NCBI RefSeq assembly: GCF_003185895.1
Contig: NZ_QHLY01000007.1
Location: 186,001-250,000, forward strand
Source: Cryobacterium arcticum
GTDB taxonomy: Bacteria > Actinomycetota > Actinomycetes > Actinomycetales > Microbacteriaceae
Direction: 5' to 3'
Length of the DNA stretch: 64,000 bases
Shown here: positions 1 to 8,601 of the stretch, one piece after another
Numbering within the stretch: position 1 is the first letter of the stretch
Layout: the number at the start of each line of letters is the position of its first letter
Program-made: the position numbers and the translations under genes
The notes under the pieces: generated by a model
Database searches by the model: none
The model's input: the letters and a program-made list of their open reading frames with translations, nothing else
What the model was told of the DNA's origin: nothing

Positions 1-936
1 GCAGTCGCCGTACCAGGACGACTTGAGCGAGCCGCCCCGGCCGAACACGTCGGCGAGGGGGATCTCCAGCATCATCTCGGGCGTGGGAACGCCCACCAGC
101 ACCACGGTGCCGGCCAGGTCGCGCGCGTAGAACGCCTGCCGCCAGGTCTCGGGGCGGCCGACCGCGTCGATGACGACGTCGGCGCCGAAGCCGCCGGTGA
201 GGGCCTGCACGGCCGCGACGACGCCGGCCTCGTCGAGGCCGGACGAGTCGATGGTGTGCGTTGCGCCGAACTCGGTGGCCTTGGCCAGCTTCTTCGGGTC
301 ACGGTCGATCGCGATGATGGTGCCGGCGCCGGCCAGCTGGGAGCCGACCACGGCGGCGTCTCCCACGCCGCCGCAGCCGATGACGGCCACGGAGTCACCG
401 GGGGAGACGTTGCCGGTGTTCATGGCGGCGCCGATGCCGGCCATGATGCCGCAACCGAGCAGTCCGACCGCGGCAGGGTCGGCATCCGGGTTCACCTTGG
501 TGCACTGCCGTTCGTGCACGAGGGTCTTCTCGGCGAACGCGCCGATGCCCAGCGCCGGGCTGAGTTCGGTGCCGTCGACCAGGGTCATCTTCTGGCTGGC
601 ATTGAAGGTGTTGAAGCAGTACCAGGGCTCGGCGCGCTTACACGCCCGGCAGTCGCCGCAGACGGCCCGCCAGTTGAGTACGACGAAGTCACCGACGGCC
701 ACGTGCGTGACGCCCGCGCCGATGACGCTCACCCGGCCGGCGGCCTCGTGGCCGAGCAGGAACGGGAAGTCGTCGTTGATGCCGCCCTCCTTGTAGTGGA
801 AGTCGGTGTGGCAGACGCCGCAGGTCTCGATGTCGACCACGACCTCACCTGGCCCTGGGTCGGGGATGACGATGTCGGTGAGCTCCACGGGAGCCCCCTT
901 CGAGCGGGCGATCGCGCCTTGGACGGTGATGGGCAT
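1..936 (-). CDS. mscR: S-(hydroxymethyl)mycothiol dehydrogenase (zinc alcohol dehydrogenase family), 3' end cut by window edge
   Basis: Mycothiol-dependent formaldehyde dehydrogenase: oxidises S-hydroxymethyl-mycothiol with NAD in the cytoplasm to detoxify formaldehyde. The visible 312 residues hold the whole medium-chain dehydrogenase zinc layout: catalytic Cys42 in GVCHTD, His63-Glu64 in GHEAAG, and four structural-zinc cysteines at about 93, 96, 99 and 107. The Rossmann motif IGCGGVGD lies near residue 195. The sequence closely resembles the M. tuberculosis MscR/AdhE2 type as I recall it, including NWRAVCG and the DAVGRPET segment. The ATG at 936 is preceded by a GAGGAG Shine-Dalgarno about 4 nt upstream. 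The family is about 361 aa, so roughly 50 C-terminal residues lie beyond the window. It reads in the same direction as the PHP gene upstream, with a 96-bp gap. Confidence 0.93.
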   Translation of the reverse strand, partial: MPITVQGAIARSKGAPVELTDIVIPDPGPGEVVVDIETCGVCHTDFHYKEGGINDDFPFLLGHEAAGRVSVIGAGVTHVAVGDFVVLNWRAVCGDCRACKRAEPWYCFNTFNASQKMTLVDGTELSPALGIGAFAEKTLVHERQCTKVNPDADPAAVGLLGCGIMAGIGAAMNTGNVSPGDSVAVIGCGGVGDAAVVGSQLAGAGTIIAIDRDPKKLAKATEFGATHTIDSSGLDEAGVVAAVQALTGGFGADVVIDAVGRPETWRQAFYARDLAGTVVLVGVPTPEMMLEIPLADVFGRGGSLKSSWYGDC

Positions 937-1032
937 GGAGCTCCTCGTGAATTGCCGGGGCAGCCGATGATGGCAGGCTTCCAACCTAGCGAAGCATGCT
1001 GATCGGGTGCTGGCGGGCAGGCGCGGGCACCC

Positions 1033-2064
1033 TCAGCGGCCGGACTTCGACCACTCCAGCAGCCGCTCCACGGGCCAGGTGTTCACGATCCGCTCGGGCG
1101 GCACGCCGTTGGCGCTAGCCCGGGCGGCGCCATAGGCGAGGAAGTCGAGCTGCCCGGGAGCGTGCGCGTCGCTGTCGATGCTGAACAGACAGCCGGCGTC
1201 GAGAGCGATCTTGATCAGGTCGTCCGGCGGGTCCTGCCGCTCCGGGCGGGAATTGATCTCGACCGCGACGCCGTCTTCGGCGCAGGCGGCGAACACCCGC
1301 TTGGCGTCGAAGGTGGAGGGCGGCCGAGTGCCGCGCGACCCGCTCAGCAGCCGGCCGGTGCAGTGCCCGAGCACGTTGCTGTGCGGGTCGCGGATGCCGC
1401 CGAGCATCCGCCGGGTCATGCTCAGGGAGTCAGCGCGCAGCTTCGAATGCACGCTGGCGACGACGAGGTCGAGCCGCTCCAGCAGTTCCGGCTTCTGGTC
1501 GAGCTCGCCGCTCTCGAGGATGTCGACCTCGATGCCGGTGAGCACCCGCACCGCACCGTCGGTCCGGGCCTGCTGCGCGTCATTGACCGCGGCGACGATG
1601 GCGAGCTGCTCCTCCAGCCGTTCGGCGGTCAGCCCGTGCGCCACGGTGAGGGTGGGCGAGTGGTCGGTCACGGCAAGGTACTCCCGGCCGAGGAGCCCGG
1701 CCGTTGCCACCATGAGGTCGATCGACGTGGTGCCGTCAGACCAATCGCTGTGCGCGTGCAGGTCGCCGCGCAACGCCGCGAGCAGGTCGCGCCCTCCGGT
1801 CGCCAGCGGGTCGGCGCCCTTCTGCCGCAGGTCATCGAGGTAGTCGGGCACGCCGTAGAGCGACTGCCCGATCACCTCCGCCGTGCGGTTGCCGATGCCC
1901 TTCATCGCGCGCAACCGGCCGTCGGAAGCCCGATCGGCGAGGTCGTCCGGGTCGAGGTCACCGATCAGTCCGGCAGCCTTGCGGAACGCCTGCACCTTGA
2001 AGGTGGGGGCGAGCTCCCGTTCGAGCCAGAAAGCGATCTCGTTCAACGCGTCGACGGCATCCAT
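1033..2064 (-). CDS. PHP-domain phosphoesterase with N-terminal helix-hairpin-helix (PolX-like, no polymerase domain)
   Basis: A 343-aa predicted metal-dependent phosphoesterase. Residues about 1-75 resemble the N-terminal helical/HhH part of family X polymerases, with the hairpin KGIGNRTAEVIG at 55-66. From residue 101 a PHP domain follows, with metal-binding motifs DLHAHSDWSDG (101-111), TDHS (133-136), GIEVDI, ASVHS, GHCTGR and a late DSDAHAP. No nucleotidyltransferase domain is present, so it looks like the ends of a PolX protein without its catalytic core. That combination suggests DNA-end or nucleotide phosphate hydrolysis, but the substrate is unknown. It is downstream of the ABM-fold gene by 67 bp on the same strand and is probably cotranscribed. 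Confidence 0.85.
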   Translation of the reverse strand: MDAVDALNEIAFWLERELAPTFKVQAFRKAAGLIGDLDPDDLADRASDGRLRAMKGIGNRTAEVIGQSLYGVPDYLDDLRQKGADPLATGGRDLLAALRGDLHAHSDWSDGTTSIDLMVATAGLLGREYLAVTDHSPTLTVAHGLTAERLEEQLAIVAAVNDAQQARTDGAVRVLTGIEVDILESGELDQKPELLERLDLVVASVHSKLRADSLSMTRRMLGGIRDPHSNVLGHCTGRLLSGSRGTRPPSTFDAKRVFAACAEDGVAVEINSRPERQDPPDDLIKIALDAGCLFSIDSDAHAPGQLDFLAYGAARASANGVPPERIVNTWPVERLLEWSKSGR

Positions 2065-2131
2065 GCTGCCATCATCGGCCCGAACCGGCCGATCACGCGA
2101 GGCCGGGGCGATCCGGTCTGCGCCGGCCGGG

Positions 2132-2452
2132 TCAGGCGACGTCGAAATGCGCCACCGTGAGTTCCCGGTCGATCAGGAACCGGTCGTCCTCCGGGTAGAA
2201 GACGGCCATGTCGATGTCGTCGCCGGCGAACGCCACGATGTCCCGGTACGACCGCCAGGCGGAGATGGTACGCACCTCGCACCGACCGTCGGGCAGGTCG
2301 CGGAACACCAGGGTCGCCCCGAGATTGCCCGGCGTCGACCTGTAGTCCGCCAGGCCGGTGCGCTCCAGATACGCGGCATACGCGCTTCGTGATTCCGGGC
2401 GAATCCAGCCCGTCCAACTGCGCAGAACACTTCCTGCGGGTACATCCAGCAT
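2132..2452 (-). CDS. ABM-superfamily (dimeric alpha-beta barrel) protein
   Basis: A 106-aa protein with the size and pattern of stand-alone antibiotic-biosynthesis-monooxygenase-fold proteins: an opening aromatic strand (RSWTGWIRP), a TPGNLGATLVFRD segment, a strand with EVRTISAWRSYRDI, and the frequent ending FAGDDIDMAVFYPEDDRFL. Such proteins dimerise as ferredoxin-like barrels and may bind small aromatic ligands or have no known activity. The ATG at 2452 has an AGAAGGG ribosome site 4-5 nt upstream. Longer starts in the same frame would run into the divergent gene at 2613 and have unlike composition. It is the first gene of a minus-strand run leading to the PHP gene and mscR. Specific activity is not deducible. 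Confidence 0.78.
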   Translation of the reverse strand: MLDVPAGSVLRSWTGWIRPESRSAYAAYLERTGLADYRSTPGNLGATLVFRDLPDGRCEVRTISAWRSYRDIVAFAGDDIDMAVFYPEDDRFLIDRELTVAHFDVA

Positions 2453-2600
2453 GATGGCCCTTCTGCTGTGCTCGAAACTGCTGTGCTCGAAAGCGCTCTC
2501 GGACGTAAATGGCCGGGATCGGCCGCTGGAGTCATCGTGGCATCGTCCCCGCCCGGTGCCAACGGGGCAGGCTACCCCCCAAAGTGCCAGAGACCGGTGG

Positions 2601-2606
2601 CAGAAT
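2601..2606 (+). promoter_or_regulatory. -10-like CAGAAT, 6 nt before the ATG (leaderless start)
   Basis: CAGAAT is followed by six bases and then the ATG at 2613, with no Shine-Dalgarno. The same hexamer and spacing precede the acetyltransferase starting at 16670 on the other strand. Inference from spacing only. Confidence 0.4.
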
Positions 2607-2612
2607 GGCCCG

Positions 2613-3191
2613 ATGACACTGCATCTCACCGGCGATGACGCCGCCGACACCCTGCTCAGCGAAGACCCGTTCGCGCTCCTGGTCGGCATGCTGCTCGACC
2701 AGCAGATCGCGATGGAAGCGGCGTTCGCCGGTCCGGCCAAGATCCGCGACCGGATCGGCAGCCTGGATGCCAAGACCCTCGCCGGCTACGAGCCGGATGC
2801 GTTTGTCGAGGTCTTCAAGCAGACGCCGGCCGTGCACAGGTTCCCGGGGTCCATGGCCGGGCGGGTGCAGACCCTCGCCGGGGTCGTGGCCGAGGAGTGG
2901 CACGGCGACGCGGCCCGGATCTGGACCGAGGGTGACCCCGACGGGGCCGAGGTGCTGCGCCGGTTGAAGGCGTTGCCGGGCTTTGGGGAGCAGAAGGCGA
3001 AGATCTTCCTGGCCCTGCTCGGCAAACGGATGGGCCTGACGGCGGCCGGCTGGCGCGAAGCCTCGGCGCCGTACGGCGAGGAGGGGTCGCTCAAGTCCGT
3101 GGCCGACATCGTGGACCCCGAATCGCTGGCCCGCGTGCGCGAGAGCAAGCGCGCCGCGAAAGCCGCGGCCAAGGAGGCCGCGGCGAAGTAG
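2613..3191 (+). CDS. HhH-GPD-type DNA repair-like protein (TIGR03252-like)
   Basis: A 192-aa member of the small actinobacterial HhH-GPD base-excision-repair-like family. It has an N-terminal segment with LLDQQI (about residues 28-33) and a helix-hairpin-helix LPGFGEQKAKIF at about 121-132. Active HhH-GPD glycosylases carry a catalytic aspartate roughly 18-20 residues after the hairpin. The corresponding stretch here (LLGKRMGLTAAGW) has none, so glycosylase activity is doubtful. The C-terminus is an Ala/Lys-rich tail that could touch DNA. The ATG at 2613 is chosen because it begins the conserved domain and sits 6 nt from a -10-like box. It is divergent from the ABM-fold gene. Confidence 0.8.
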   Translation: MTLHLTGDDAADTLLSEDPFALLVGMLLDQQIAMEAAFAGPAKIRDRIGSLDAKTLAGYEPDAFVEVFKQTPAVHRFPGSMAGRVQTLAGVVAEEWHGDAARIWTEGDPDGAEVLRRLKALPGFGEQKAKIFLALLGKRMGLTAAGWREASAPYGEEGSLKSVADIVDPESLARVRESKRAAKAAAKEAAAK

Positions 3192-3263
3192 CGAGACCCA
3201 CTCCGGTACCGGCCGCTTCAAGACGGGAGAATAGAAGGATCCGACAACAAGGGGAGTGCCCAG

Positions 3264-3995
3264 GTGGGTCCACATTTCAGCGAGCAGGCCTTCGACTTTC
3301 TCGAGGAACTCGAACACCGCAACAACCGGGCCTGGTTCGATGAGAACAAGCCCACCTACGAAACCGAGCTGAAGGCCCGGATGCTCGAGGTGATCGAGGC
3401 TGTCAACTCCCGGCTGGGTGCCTTCGCGGCGGACTACCTGCGTCCGCCGCCCAAGGCGATGCTGCGTATCTATCGGGACGTGCGGTTCTCGAATGACAAG
3501 ACGCCCTATAAGACCCATCTCGCCGCCAGCTGGCCTCGGCAGGGGTTGGAGAAGGCCGGCGGCGCCGGGTTCTTCCTTCAGGTGGGGGTGCACGGGGTGA
3601 TGGTGGCCGGCGGCGCGTATTCGCCCGGTTCACCGCAGTTGCGAGCCATCCGGGAGTATCTGCTCGAGCACCACGAGCAGATGCGGGCGGTGCTCGCGAA
3701 CGCGGATCTGCTGCGCGTTGCTGAGCCGTTCGATGGGCGCCCGCTGCTGCGGGCACCGCGGGGTTTCCCGGCCGAACACCCGGCCGAGGACCTGTTGCGG
3801 GTGCGCAGCTGGGCCCAGTTCGCTCTGCTGCCCGGGGACGCGGCGCTCCGGGAAGATTTCGTCGATGTCGTCGTGGACAGGTTCCGGGCGCTTGCCGCTT
3901 TCGTCGACCTGCTCAACGTGCCGCTCGCGACGGCCACCCCGTTGGCGGTGGATGCGGCATCCGGGCGGCGCCGGGCGGCGGGCAGTCGGCCGTGA
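3264..3995 (+). CDS. DUF2461 domain-containing protein
   Basis: A 243-aa protein matching the DUF2461/TIGR02453 pattern: an opening segment around FDFLEELEHRNNRAWFDENK (residues 10-29), then MLRIYRDVRFSNDKTPYKTH (about 66-85) and a central glycine-rich GGAYSPGS. The family is widespread and functionally uncharacterised. Conserved basic and aromatic residues suggest a ligand-binding or enzymatic role, but none is established. The GTG start at 3264 has an AGGGGAG-like site about 10 nt upstream, and it is the start that gives the normal family length. It follows the HhH-GPD gene by 72 bp in the same direction. Confidence 0.82.
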   Translation: MGPHFSEQAFDFLEELEHRNNRAWFDENKPTYETELKARMLEVIEAVNSRLGAFAADYLRPPPKAMLRIYRDVRFSNDKTPYKTHLAASWPRQGLEKAGGAGFFLQVGVHGVMVAGGAYSPGSPQLRAIREYLLEHHEQMRAVLANADLLRVAEPFDGRPLLRAPRGFPAEHPAEDLLRVRSWAQFALLPGDAALREDFVDVVVDRFRALAAFVDLLNVPLATATPLAVDAASGRRRAAGSRP

Positions 3996-4097
3996 CGCTC
4001 CAGTCGTGACGATCCGTCGCGCCCGGAATGGAGGAGAATGGCGCTGAAGAGCGGTCGCGGCCGAACCGGCCCAACGAACCCTCGAAGGAGCAGCACT

Positions 4098-4406
4098 GTG
4101 AATGACCCTCGAGCCAAGATGGAGGGCAACCGCCTCCTCGCACTGGGTGCCCCGCAGGCGGACTGGACGAAGGCCCCCGGTCGGGTCGTCGGATTCTGGC
4201 TGACCCTGCTCGGCGTGGTCGTCGTGGTGATCTTTCCCCTTCCCGGGCTGGTTGTCGGCGCCGTCGGTTTCGCCTTCACGCTGCAGGCCCGCCGGGTGAT
4301 TCCAGCCGGCGCCACGGGCAGCGGCCTCACCCTGGTCTCCCTCGTGCTCACCGGTGCGACGGCGGTCCTCATCGCCGTGCAGGTCGTGCTCGCCCTGCTG
4401 CGCTGA
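4098..4406 (+). CDS. Small two-helix membrane protein
   Basis: A 102-aa protein of unknown family. After a short cytoplasmic-type N-terminus (VNDPRAKMEG) there are two or three hydrophobic segments: about residues 30-55, including a VVVVVIFPLPGLVVG stretch, and 72-100 up to the C-terminal ALLR. The GTG at 4098 is preferred over an upstream in-frame ATG at 4038 because a GAAGGAG ribosome site sits 7 nt before it. It lies 102 bp after the DUF2461 gene. A small inner-membrane protein of unknown role is all that can be said. Confidence 0.65.
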   Translation: MNDPRAKMEGNRLLALGAPQADWTKAPGRVVGFWLTLLGVVVVVIFPLPGLVVGAVGFAFTLQARRVIPAGATGSGLTLVSLVLTGATAVLIAVQVVLALLR

Positions 4407-4469
4407 TCTCGGGGCCGACTCCTGCCCGATTCGCCCGATTGGGGGGAGCGCCCGAAACCCGCCTGCTGC

Positions 4470-4475
4470 TACCGT
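4470..4475 (+). promoter_or_regulatory. -10-like TACCGT, 7 nt before the lipoprotein ATG
   Basis: TACCGT followed by seven bases and the ATG at 4483, with no Shine-Dalgarno. It predicts a leaderless transcript. Confidence 0.4.
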
Positions 4476-4482
4476 TCGGCTC

Positions 4483-5580
4483 ATGGGAACCCGGCGTCGA
4501 TCAGCTATTCCTCTACTCGCCATTCTGGCATTGGGTGCCGCGGCGCTCGCCGGCTGCTCGTCGGGCACACCCGCAGCCGATTCCGCCCCGGCTCCGACCA
4601 GCTCGAATGCGTCCGCGCAGCCGTCGTCGTCGCCGTCGCCCACACCGGCGGTCGGGGTGGCCGTTCCCGCGCAGATTCTCGGCGGCGACTGCGCACGGCT
4701 CTTTACCGACGACGTTGTCGGCACCGCCCTCGGCACCGGAATGACCCTTCAGACCGAATTCGACGACTCCCCGAATATGAACGCCGTTCCGACGCTCTCC
4801 GGGTTGGAATGCACCTGGGAGGAACAGACCGCCCTGGCCGAGGGGATACCCGTCGCCGGACTCAGCGCGGTTGTGCTCAGCACCACTGCCGCCGTGACGG
4901 CCCCCGACAGCGTCTCCTGCTACAGCGGCGTGGTCACCACATCCAGCGATGCGCAGAGCACCTGCAGGTTCGCCATCACCGCCGGCGACGTCTGGTTGAG
5001 CGGGACCGTCTTCGGTTCGGCGGACGCCACGGAAGACGACCTCCGCACCTCGGTGGCGACGCTGAGCGCTGACTTCACCGCGCTGCCCGCCTCCGAGGTG
5101 CCGGTGCCGGCCCTGCCCGCCGGTGCGTGGCGGCCGCCCGTGTGCACCGATCTCTCGGAGAACGCCGGTGTCTCCTCGGCGCTCGCGAGCCCTGACCTCA
5201 GCGCAGGCGACGTCGACACGAGCGGCGGGGAATGGGCCGACGGTGCCTACGCGGCCAACTCCGGTGCCGGCGTGTTCGCCTGCTCCTGGTACCAGACCGG
5301 ACAGACTCCGGACGGGCAGGTCGACGGTTTCTCGATCCAGGCGTTACCCGGGGGAGCGTGGGCAGAGGCGCAAGCGCTCGCCCTACCCGGCGCGAGTGTC
5401 GTGACGATTCCCGGAGTGGAGCTGGCCGTGCACGTGCCGCCGCCGGCCGAGGGCTACGAGATGCTCGACGTCTTCGACGGGCCGAACTGGCTGCAGGTGA
5501 CCCGGGCGACGGGGCTCGACCCTGTCCTGCCGGCCGTGCCGGGCCTCATCGACGCACTCAATGCCGCAACAGAGGGTTGA
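4483..5580 (+). CDS. Secreted lipoprotein of unknown function
   Basis: A 365-aa predicted lipoprotein. The N-terminus MGTRRRSAIPLL is a positively charged signal followed by a hydrophobic stretch and the lipobox LAGC, with the acylated Cys near residue 24. After it comes a Ser/Ala/Pro/Thr-rich linker (to about residue 65), then a two-part ectodomain: both halves contain paired cysteines (GGDCARLF, LECTWEEQ, SVSCYSG, PVCTDLSE, VFACSWYQ) in similar spacing. That suggests an internally duplicated DUF3558-like fold, though I cannot confirm the family. The start at 4483 is taken because it begins the signal peptide directly. It probably faces the cell wall. Substrate or partner unknown. Confidence 0.75.
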   Translation: MGTRRRSAIPLLAILALGAAALAGCSSGTPAADSAPAPTSSNASAQPSSSPSPTPAVGVAVPAQILGGDCARLFTDDVVGTALGTGMTLQTEFDDSPNMNAVPTLSGLECTWEEQTALAEGIPVAGLSAVVLSTTAAVTAPDSVSCYSGVVTTSSDAQSTCRFAITAGDVWLSGTVFGSADATEDDLRTSVATLSADFTALPASEVPVPALPAGAWRPPVCTDLSENAGVSSALASPDLSAGDVDTSGGEWADGAYAANSGAGVFACSWYQTGQTPDGQVDGFSIQALPGGAWAEAQALALPGASVVTIPGVELAVHVPPPAEGYEMLDVFDGPNWLQVTRATGLDPVLPAVPGLIDALNAATEG

Positions 5581-5707
5581 CGGCACCACCCGACTCACCG
5601 GTGGAGTGCGCGGACATGGCGCGATCCGGCCGACCGGCGCTATCGTCTGACCAACCGCAGGCGTTGAGACAGCTCTGGGCCGTCGTCGTGAACCGGAGAT
5701 CGGCTGG

Positions 5708-6448
5708 GTGAAAATGTCAGACGCGGGTACGACACCGGCGAAGCCCGGGACGCAGCGGGTCGGCCCGGCCGCCGCAACCGCCGCTGTGGTGTTCACAGTG
5801 GCCGGCGTCGCGGGTTTCCTGCTGGAGACGACGGCCCGCACCGCGGGCTTCGACGATGGGGACAACCCTGCCCAGAGCGTGGCCTTGTTCGCCGTCAATC
5901 CGACGCCCTACTCACTCTCCGGGCTCGCCCTCGCCGTTGCGGCGCTCGCGCTGCTCCTGCTGGTACTCGCGGTGCGTGAAGCCGTGCTCCGGCGAGTGCG
6001 GCCGCTGTACGCCGCGTTCGTGACAGCGCTCGGCCTGATTTCTGCGGCTCTCCTGTTCCTGGCCGGTGTGATCCGACTACAGGCGCCCGGAACCGTCACC
6101 CACATAACGAGCCTCGACCGCGAGTGGGGGCTTGCGGCGTATCTCGCGGTGCAGATGTCCGGCACTCAGGGCGCCCTGTCGGCCGCCATCTTCGCGTGTG
6201 CCTTCTGGGTGGTGGGGCTGTGCGTCCTGGCGGGACGAGCGCTGCCCGTGACCGTTCGGCTGCTCGGTGCGCTGCCCGCGCTCGCCCTGCTTCTGCCGTT
6301 GGTGGCCCTGTTGGGGCGAGTGGCCCGCCTGCCCGCCTTCGACGCTCTCTATCCGGCTTACCTGGTGGCGATCTTCGTCGGTTTGCCGCTGTTCATGCTC
6401 GCGCTGGGGGTGACCCTGCTCCGGATGCGCAACCAACCGGTCGGGTGA
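5708..6448 (+). CDS. Multi-pass membrane protein of unknown function
   Basis: A 246-aa predicted integral membrane protein with about six hydrophobic segments: roughly residues 20-45, 70-95, 105-125, 150-175, 185-205 and 215-240. No catalytic motif or family signature is recognisable. The GTG at 5708 is 9 nt from a GGAG at 5695-5698; an ATG six bases further on is the alternative. Its 3' end overlaps the convergent glycosyltransferase gene by 56 bp, so the last 19 or so codons are read on both strands. There is no room for a terminator at this junction. Confidence 0.68.
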   Translation: MKMSDAGTTPAKPGTQRVGPAAATAAVVFTVAGVAGFLLETTARTAGFDDGDNPAQSVALFAVNPTPYSLSGLALAVAALALLLLVLAVREAVLRRVRPLYAAFVTALGLISAALLFLAGVIRLQAPGTVTHITSLDREWGLAAYLAVQMSGTQGALSAAIFACAFWVVGLCVLAGRALPVTVRLLGALPALALLLPLVALLGRVARLPAFDALYPAYLVAIFVGLPLFMLALGVTLLRMRNQPVG

Positions 6449-7508
6449 CCGTCGGCACGGACAGGGATGGTTGGGGCCGGGACCGCGCGAAGACGACCCG
6501 CCGTTGCACCTGAAAACTGACCAGGTAGAGGATGACGTCGGTGGCCAGCTTGGCCGCAAGTAACGGCAGCCCGAGTTGGGTGAACAGGGTCAGTCCGACA
6601 TAACTCGCGGCCAGCAGCGAGACGGCCAGACCGGCGTAGGCGGCGGCCTCGCGCCGCAACCGGCGGGGCTGCGCGGTAGTGAACACCAGGCTGCGGTTGA
6701 GCATAAAGTTCACCGAGGCGCTCACCATGCGGGCGGCGACAACGCCGAGCCCCAACGACCCGGTGGCGGCGACGAAGATCTGCAGCGCCAGCAGGTCGAC
6801 CAGGAACGACCCGAACGACACCGCGCCGTAGACAAGCAACGGGCGCATCACACGCAGCGAATCCGCGACGGGCCGAAAATGCGACGACGCGTTGTCCTGC
6901 AGATAGACGGTCTCGATGTCGATCTCGTCGATCGGCCGGCCGGCGGCGGACGCCTCCAACAGGGTGTTCAGTTCGTATTCGAACCGGTCACCGTACACGC
7001 CGAGCAAGCCCTCCAACAGGGTGGCGGGGTAGCCCCGCAGGCCGGTCTGGGTGTCGCGGATGCTGCGCGCCGTGGTGAACCTGAACGCCTGCCTGGCCAG
7101 GGTGTTCCCCACTCGGCTGCGCATCGGGACCTGCCCGGTGAACCGGCGGCCGCCGAGCACCACGGGAGCGTCAGGCCGGCCCGCGTGCAGCGCCACCCGG
7201 TCGGCCACCCGCAGGATGTCGCGCACCCGGTGTTGTCCGTCGCTGTCGGCGCAGACCACGGCAGCACCGGGGTAGCGGGTGAGGATGTGGCGGAAGCCGA
7301 CCTTGAGCGAGTACCCCTTGCCCAGGTTGACCTCGTGACCGATCACCTCCGCGCCGAGCGTGCGCACGGCGTCGAAGACCGCGCTGTAGGCCTCACCGCT
7401 GCCGTCGTCGACGACCAGCACGTGAGTTTCGGGGGCCGCCTGGCTCAGCTCGGTCACCAGGGCGACGAGGCGGGCATCCGGTTCGTAGGCCGGGATCAGG
7501 ATGATCAT
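6393..7508 (-). CDS. Membrane glycosyltransferase: GT2 domain fused to GtrA-like domain
   Basis: A 371-aa bifunctional protein. Residues 1-215 are a GT-A-fold family 2 glycosyltransferase: IPAYEPDARL at 5-14, VVDDGSG (32-38), NLGKGYSLKVG (61-71) and the metal-binding DSDGQH (88-93). Residues about 225-345 form a GtrA-like domain of four membrane helices, ending near QVQRRVVFAR. The architecture resembles transferases that load a sugar onto a polyprenyl phosphate, or flip or use such a lipid-linked sugar, for cell-surface glycan modification. The last 20-odd residues (Pro/Ser/Ala rich) lie outside any domain and are encoded in the overlap with the convergent gene. It is 7 bp downstream of the phosphodiester glycosidase gene and very likely in one operon with it. 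Confidence 0.85.
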   Translation of the reverse strand: MIILIPAYEPDARLVALVTELSQAAPETHVLVVDDGSGEAYSAVFDAVRTLGAEVIGHEVNLGKGYSLKVGFRHILTRYPGAAVVCADSDGQHRVRDILRVADRVALHAGRPDAPVVLGGRRFTGQVPMRSRVGNTLARQAFRFTTARSIRDTQTGLRGYPATLLEGLLGVYGDRFEYELNTLLEASAAGRPIDEIDIETVYLQDNASSHFRPVADSLRVMRPLLVYGAVSFGSFLVDLLALQIFVAATGSLGLGVVAARMVSASVNFMLNRSLVFTTAQPRRLRREAAAYAGLAVSLLAASYVGLTLFTQLGLPLLAAKLATDVILYLVSFQVQRRVVFARSRPQPSLSVPTVTRPVGCASGAGSPPARA

Positions 7509-7515
7509 GGCCGGC

Positions 7516-8502
7516 CTAGCCTTCGAGGTAGAGGATGTCGGAGGTGCCGCGCTCGGTGCCGGTGCCGAGCGGGTCGTTCACGAGTGACCCGTTGAAGTAC
7601 ATGGTCGACGAGCCGCCGCCGTCGAGGTTGTACGCCGTGGTGACGCCCAGGCTCAGCATGATGTCGGCGAGGCCGGGCAGGGTGACGCCGGCGCTGTAGC
7701 CGGGACTACGGCCGTCGACGACCACGAAGACCAGGTGGTTGTCGTCGATCACGCCGATCGCCGTGCGCGGCTGCTCGCCCTGGATGGAGTGGTTGCCCAC
7801 ATTGGTGTCGATTTCCACGTCTTCGATGCCGTCGACCACGGCGCCGTCCTCGACGATCGCCGGCCCGAACGAGACCGTGTTCCAGACGCCGTCGGCGAGC
7901 AGATCCGCGGCGGTGGTCGCGGTCTCGTCGTAGACCTCGACCGAACCGTCGAGGTAGAACGCCAGACCCTGCCTGGCGCCCTCGTCGCGGTAGACGACGC
8001 CGTTGCGGATGACGATGCCGGTGTCGCGGAAGCCGTAGTAGTCGCCGTTGATGGCGAAGATGGCGTTGTTGTCGGCGGCGATGTCCGAGGTCGTTTCAGT
8101 GATGTTCTCGCCGTAGGTGTTCTTGGCGAAGGCCGAGCGCAGCGCGGTGGCGTCGGTGAGGGCGACGTCGGCGACGTAGTAGGTGACGGTGTCGTCGCCG
8201 GTGCCGGTGACGACCGTGGAGATCGAGACGTCGGCGTCGTCGGAGTCGTAGCCGGTATCGGTGACCACGGCCTCGTCGGCATCGGAGCTGTCTTCCGACG
8301 CGGACGCGGACGCGCTGTCGGCGGCGACCGAGGAATTCGCGGCCTCGTAGGCGTCGACATCCGTGATCTCGGCGTGTTCGATCACGAAGCGGTCCAACGC
8401 CCAGGTGGTCGTGCCACCCACGGCCAAGGCGAGGGCGAGGGCCGAGCTGATGATCACCCGGCGTCGCCTGCGCCGGGGCCCGGGGGGAAGAGAAGATCGC
8501 AT
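7516..8502 (-). CDS. Exported phosphodiester glycosidase (NAGPA-like) family protein
   Basis: A 328-aa protein with an Arg-rich N-terminus and one hydrophobic segment (about 16-36), so membrane-anchored or secreted. Residues about 50-90 are an Asp/Ser/Ala-rich low-complexity linker. The rest matches the phosphodiester glycosidase/NAGPA fold, with INGDYYG near 148, GNHSIQGEQPRTAIG near 240, VDGRSPGYSAG near 265 and NLDGGGSSTMYFNG near 295-308. Family members remove sugars attached through a phosphodiester. With the GT2-GtrA gene directly downstream, a role in trimming or remodelling a surface glycan is a fair inference, but the substrate is unknown. The ATG at 8502 has a TAGAAC box about 6 nt upstream, hinting at a leaderless start. 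Confidence 0.85.
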   Translation of the reverse strand: MRSSLPPGPRRRRRRVIISSALALALAVGGTTTWALDRFVIEHAEITDVDAYEAANSSVAADSASASASEDSSDADEAVVTDTGYDSDDADVSISTVVTGTGDDTVTYYVADVALTDATALRSAFAKNTYGENITETTSDIAADNNAIFAINGDYYGFRDTGIVIRNGVVYRDEGARQGLAFYLDGSVEVYDETATTAADLLADGVWNTVSFGPAIVEDGAVVDGIEDVEIDTNVGNHSIQGEQPRTAIGVIDDNHLVFVVVDGRSPGYSAGVTLPGLADIMLSLGVTTAYNLDGGGSSTMYFNGSLVNDPLGTGTERGTSDILYLEG

Positions 8503-8601
8503 TCCCCAGTTCTAAGCGCGGGCACTATGGACCGGCCGTGGCGGGACTATGGGTCGGCTATGAGGCCGTTCCCGGGCAGGGCCGGCACCGGCGGAGCGCG
8601 G

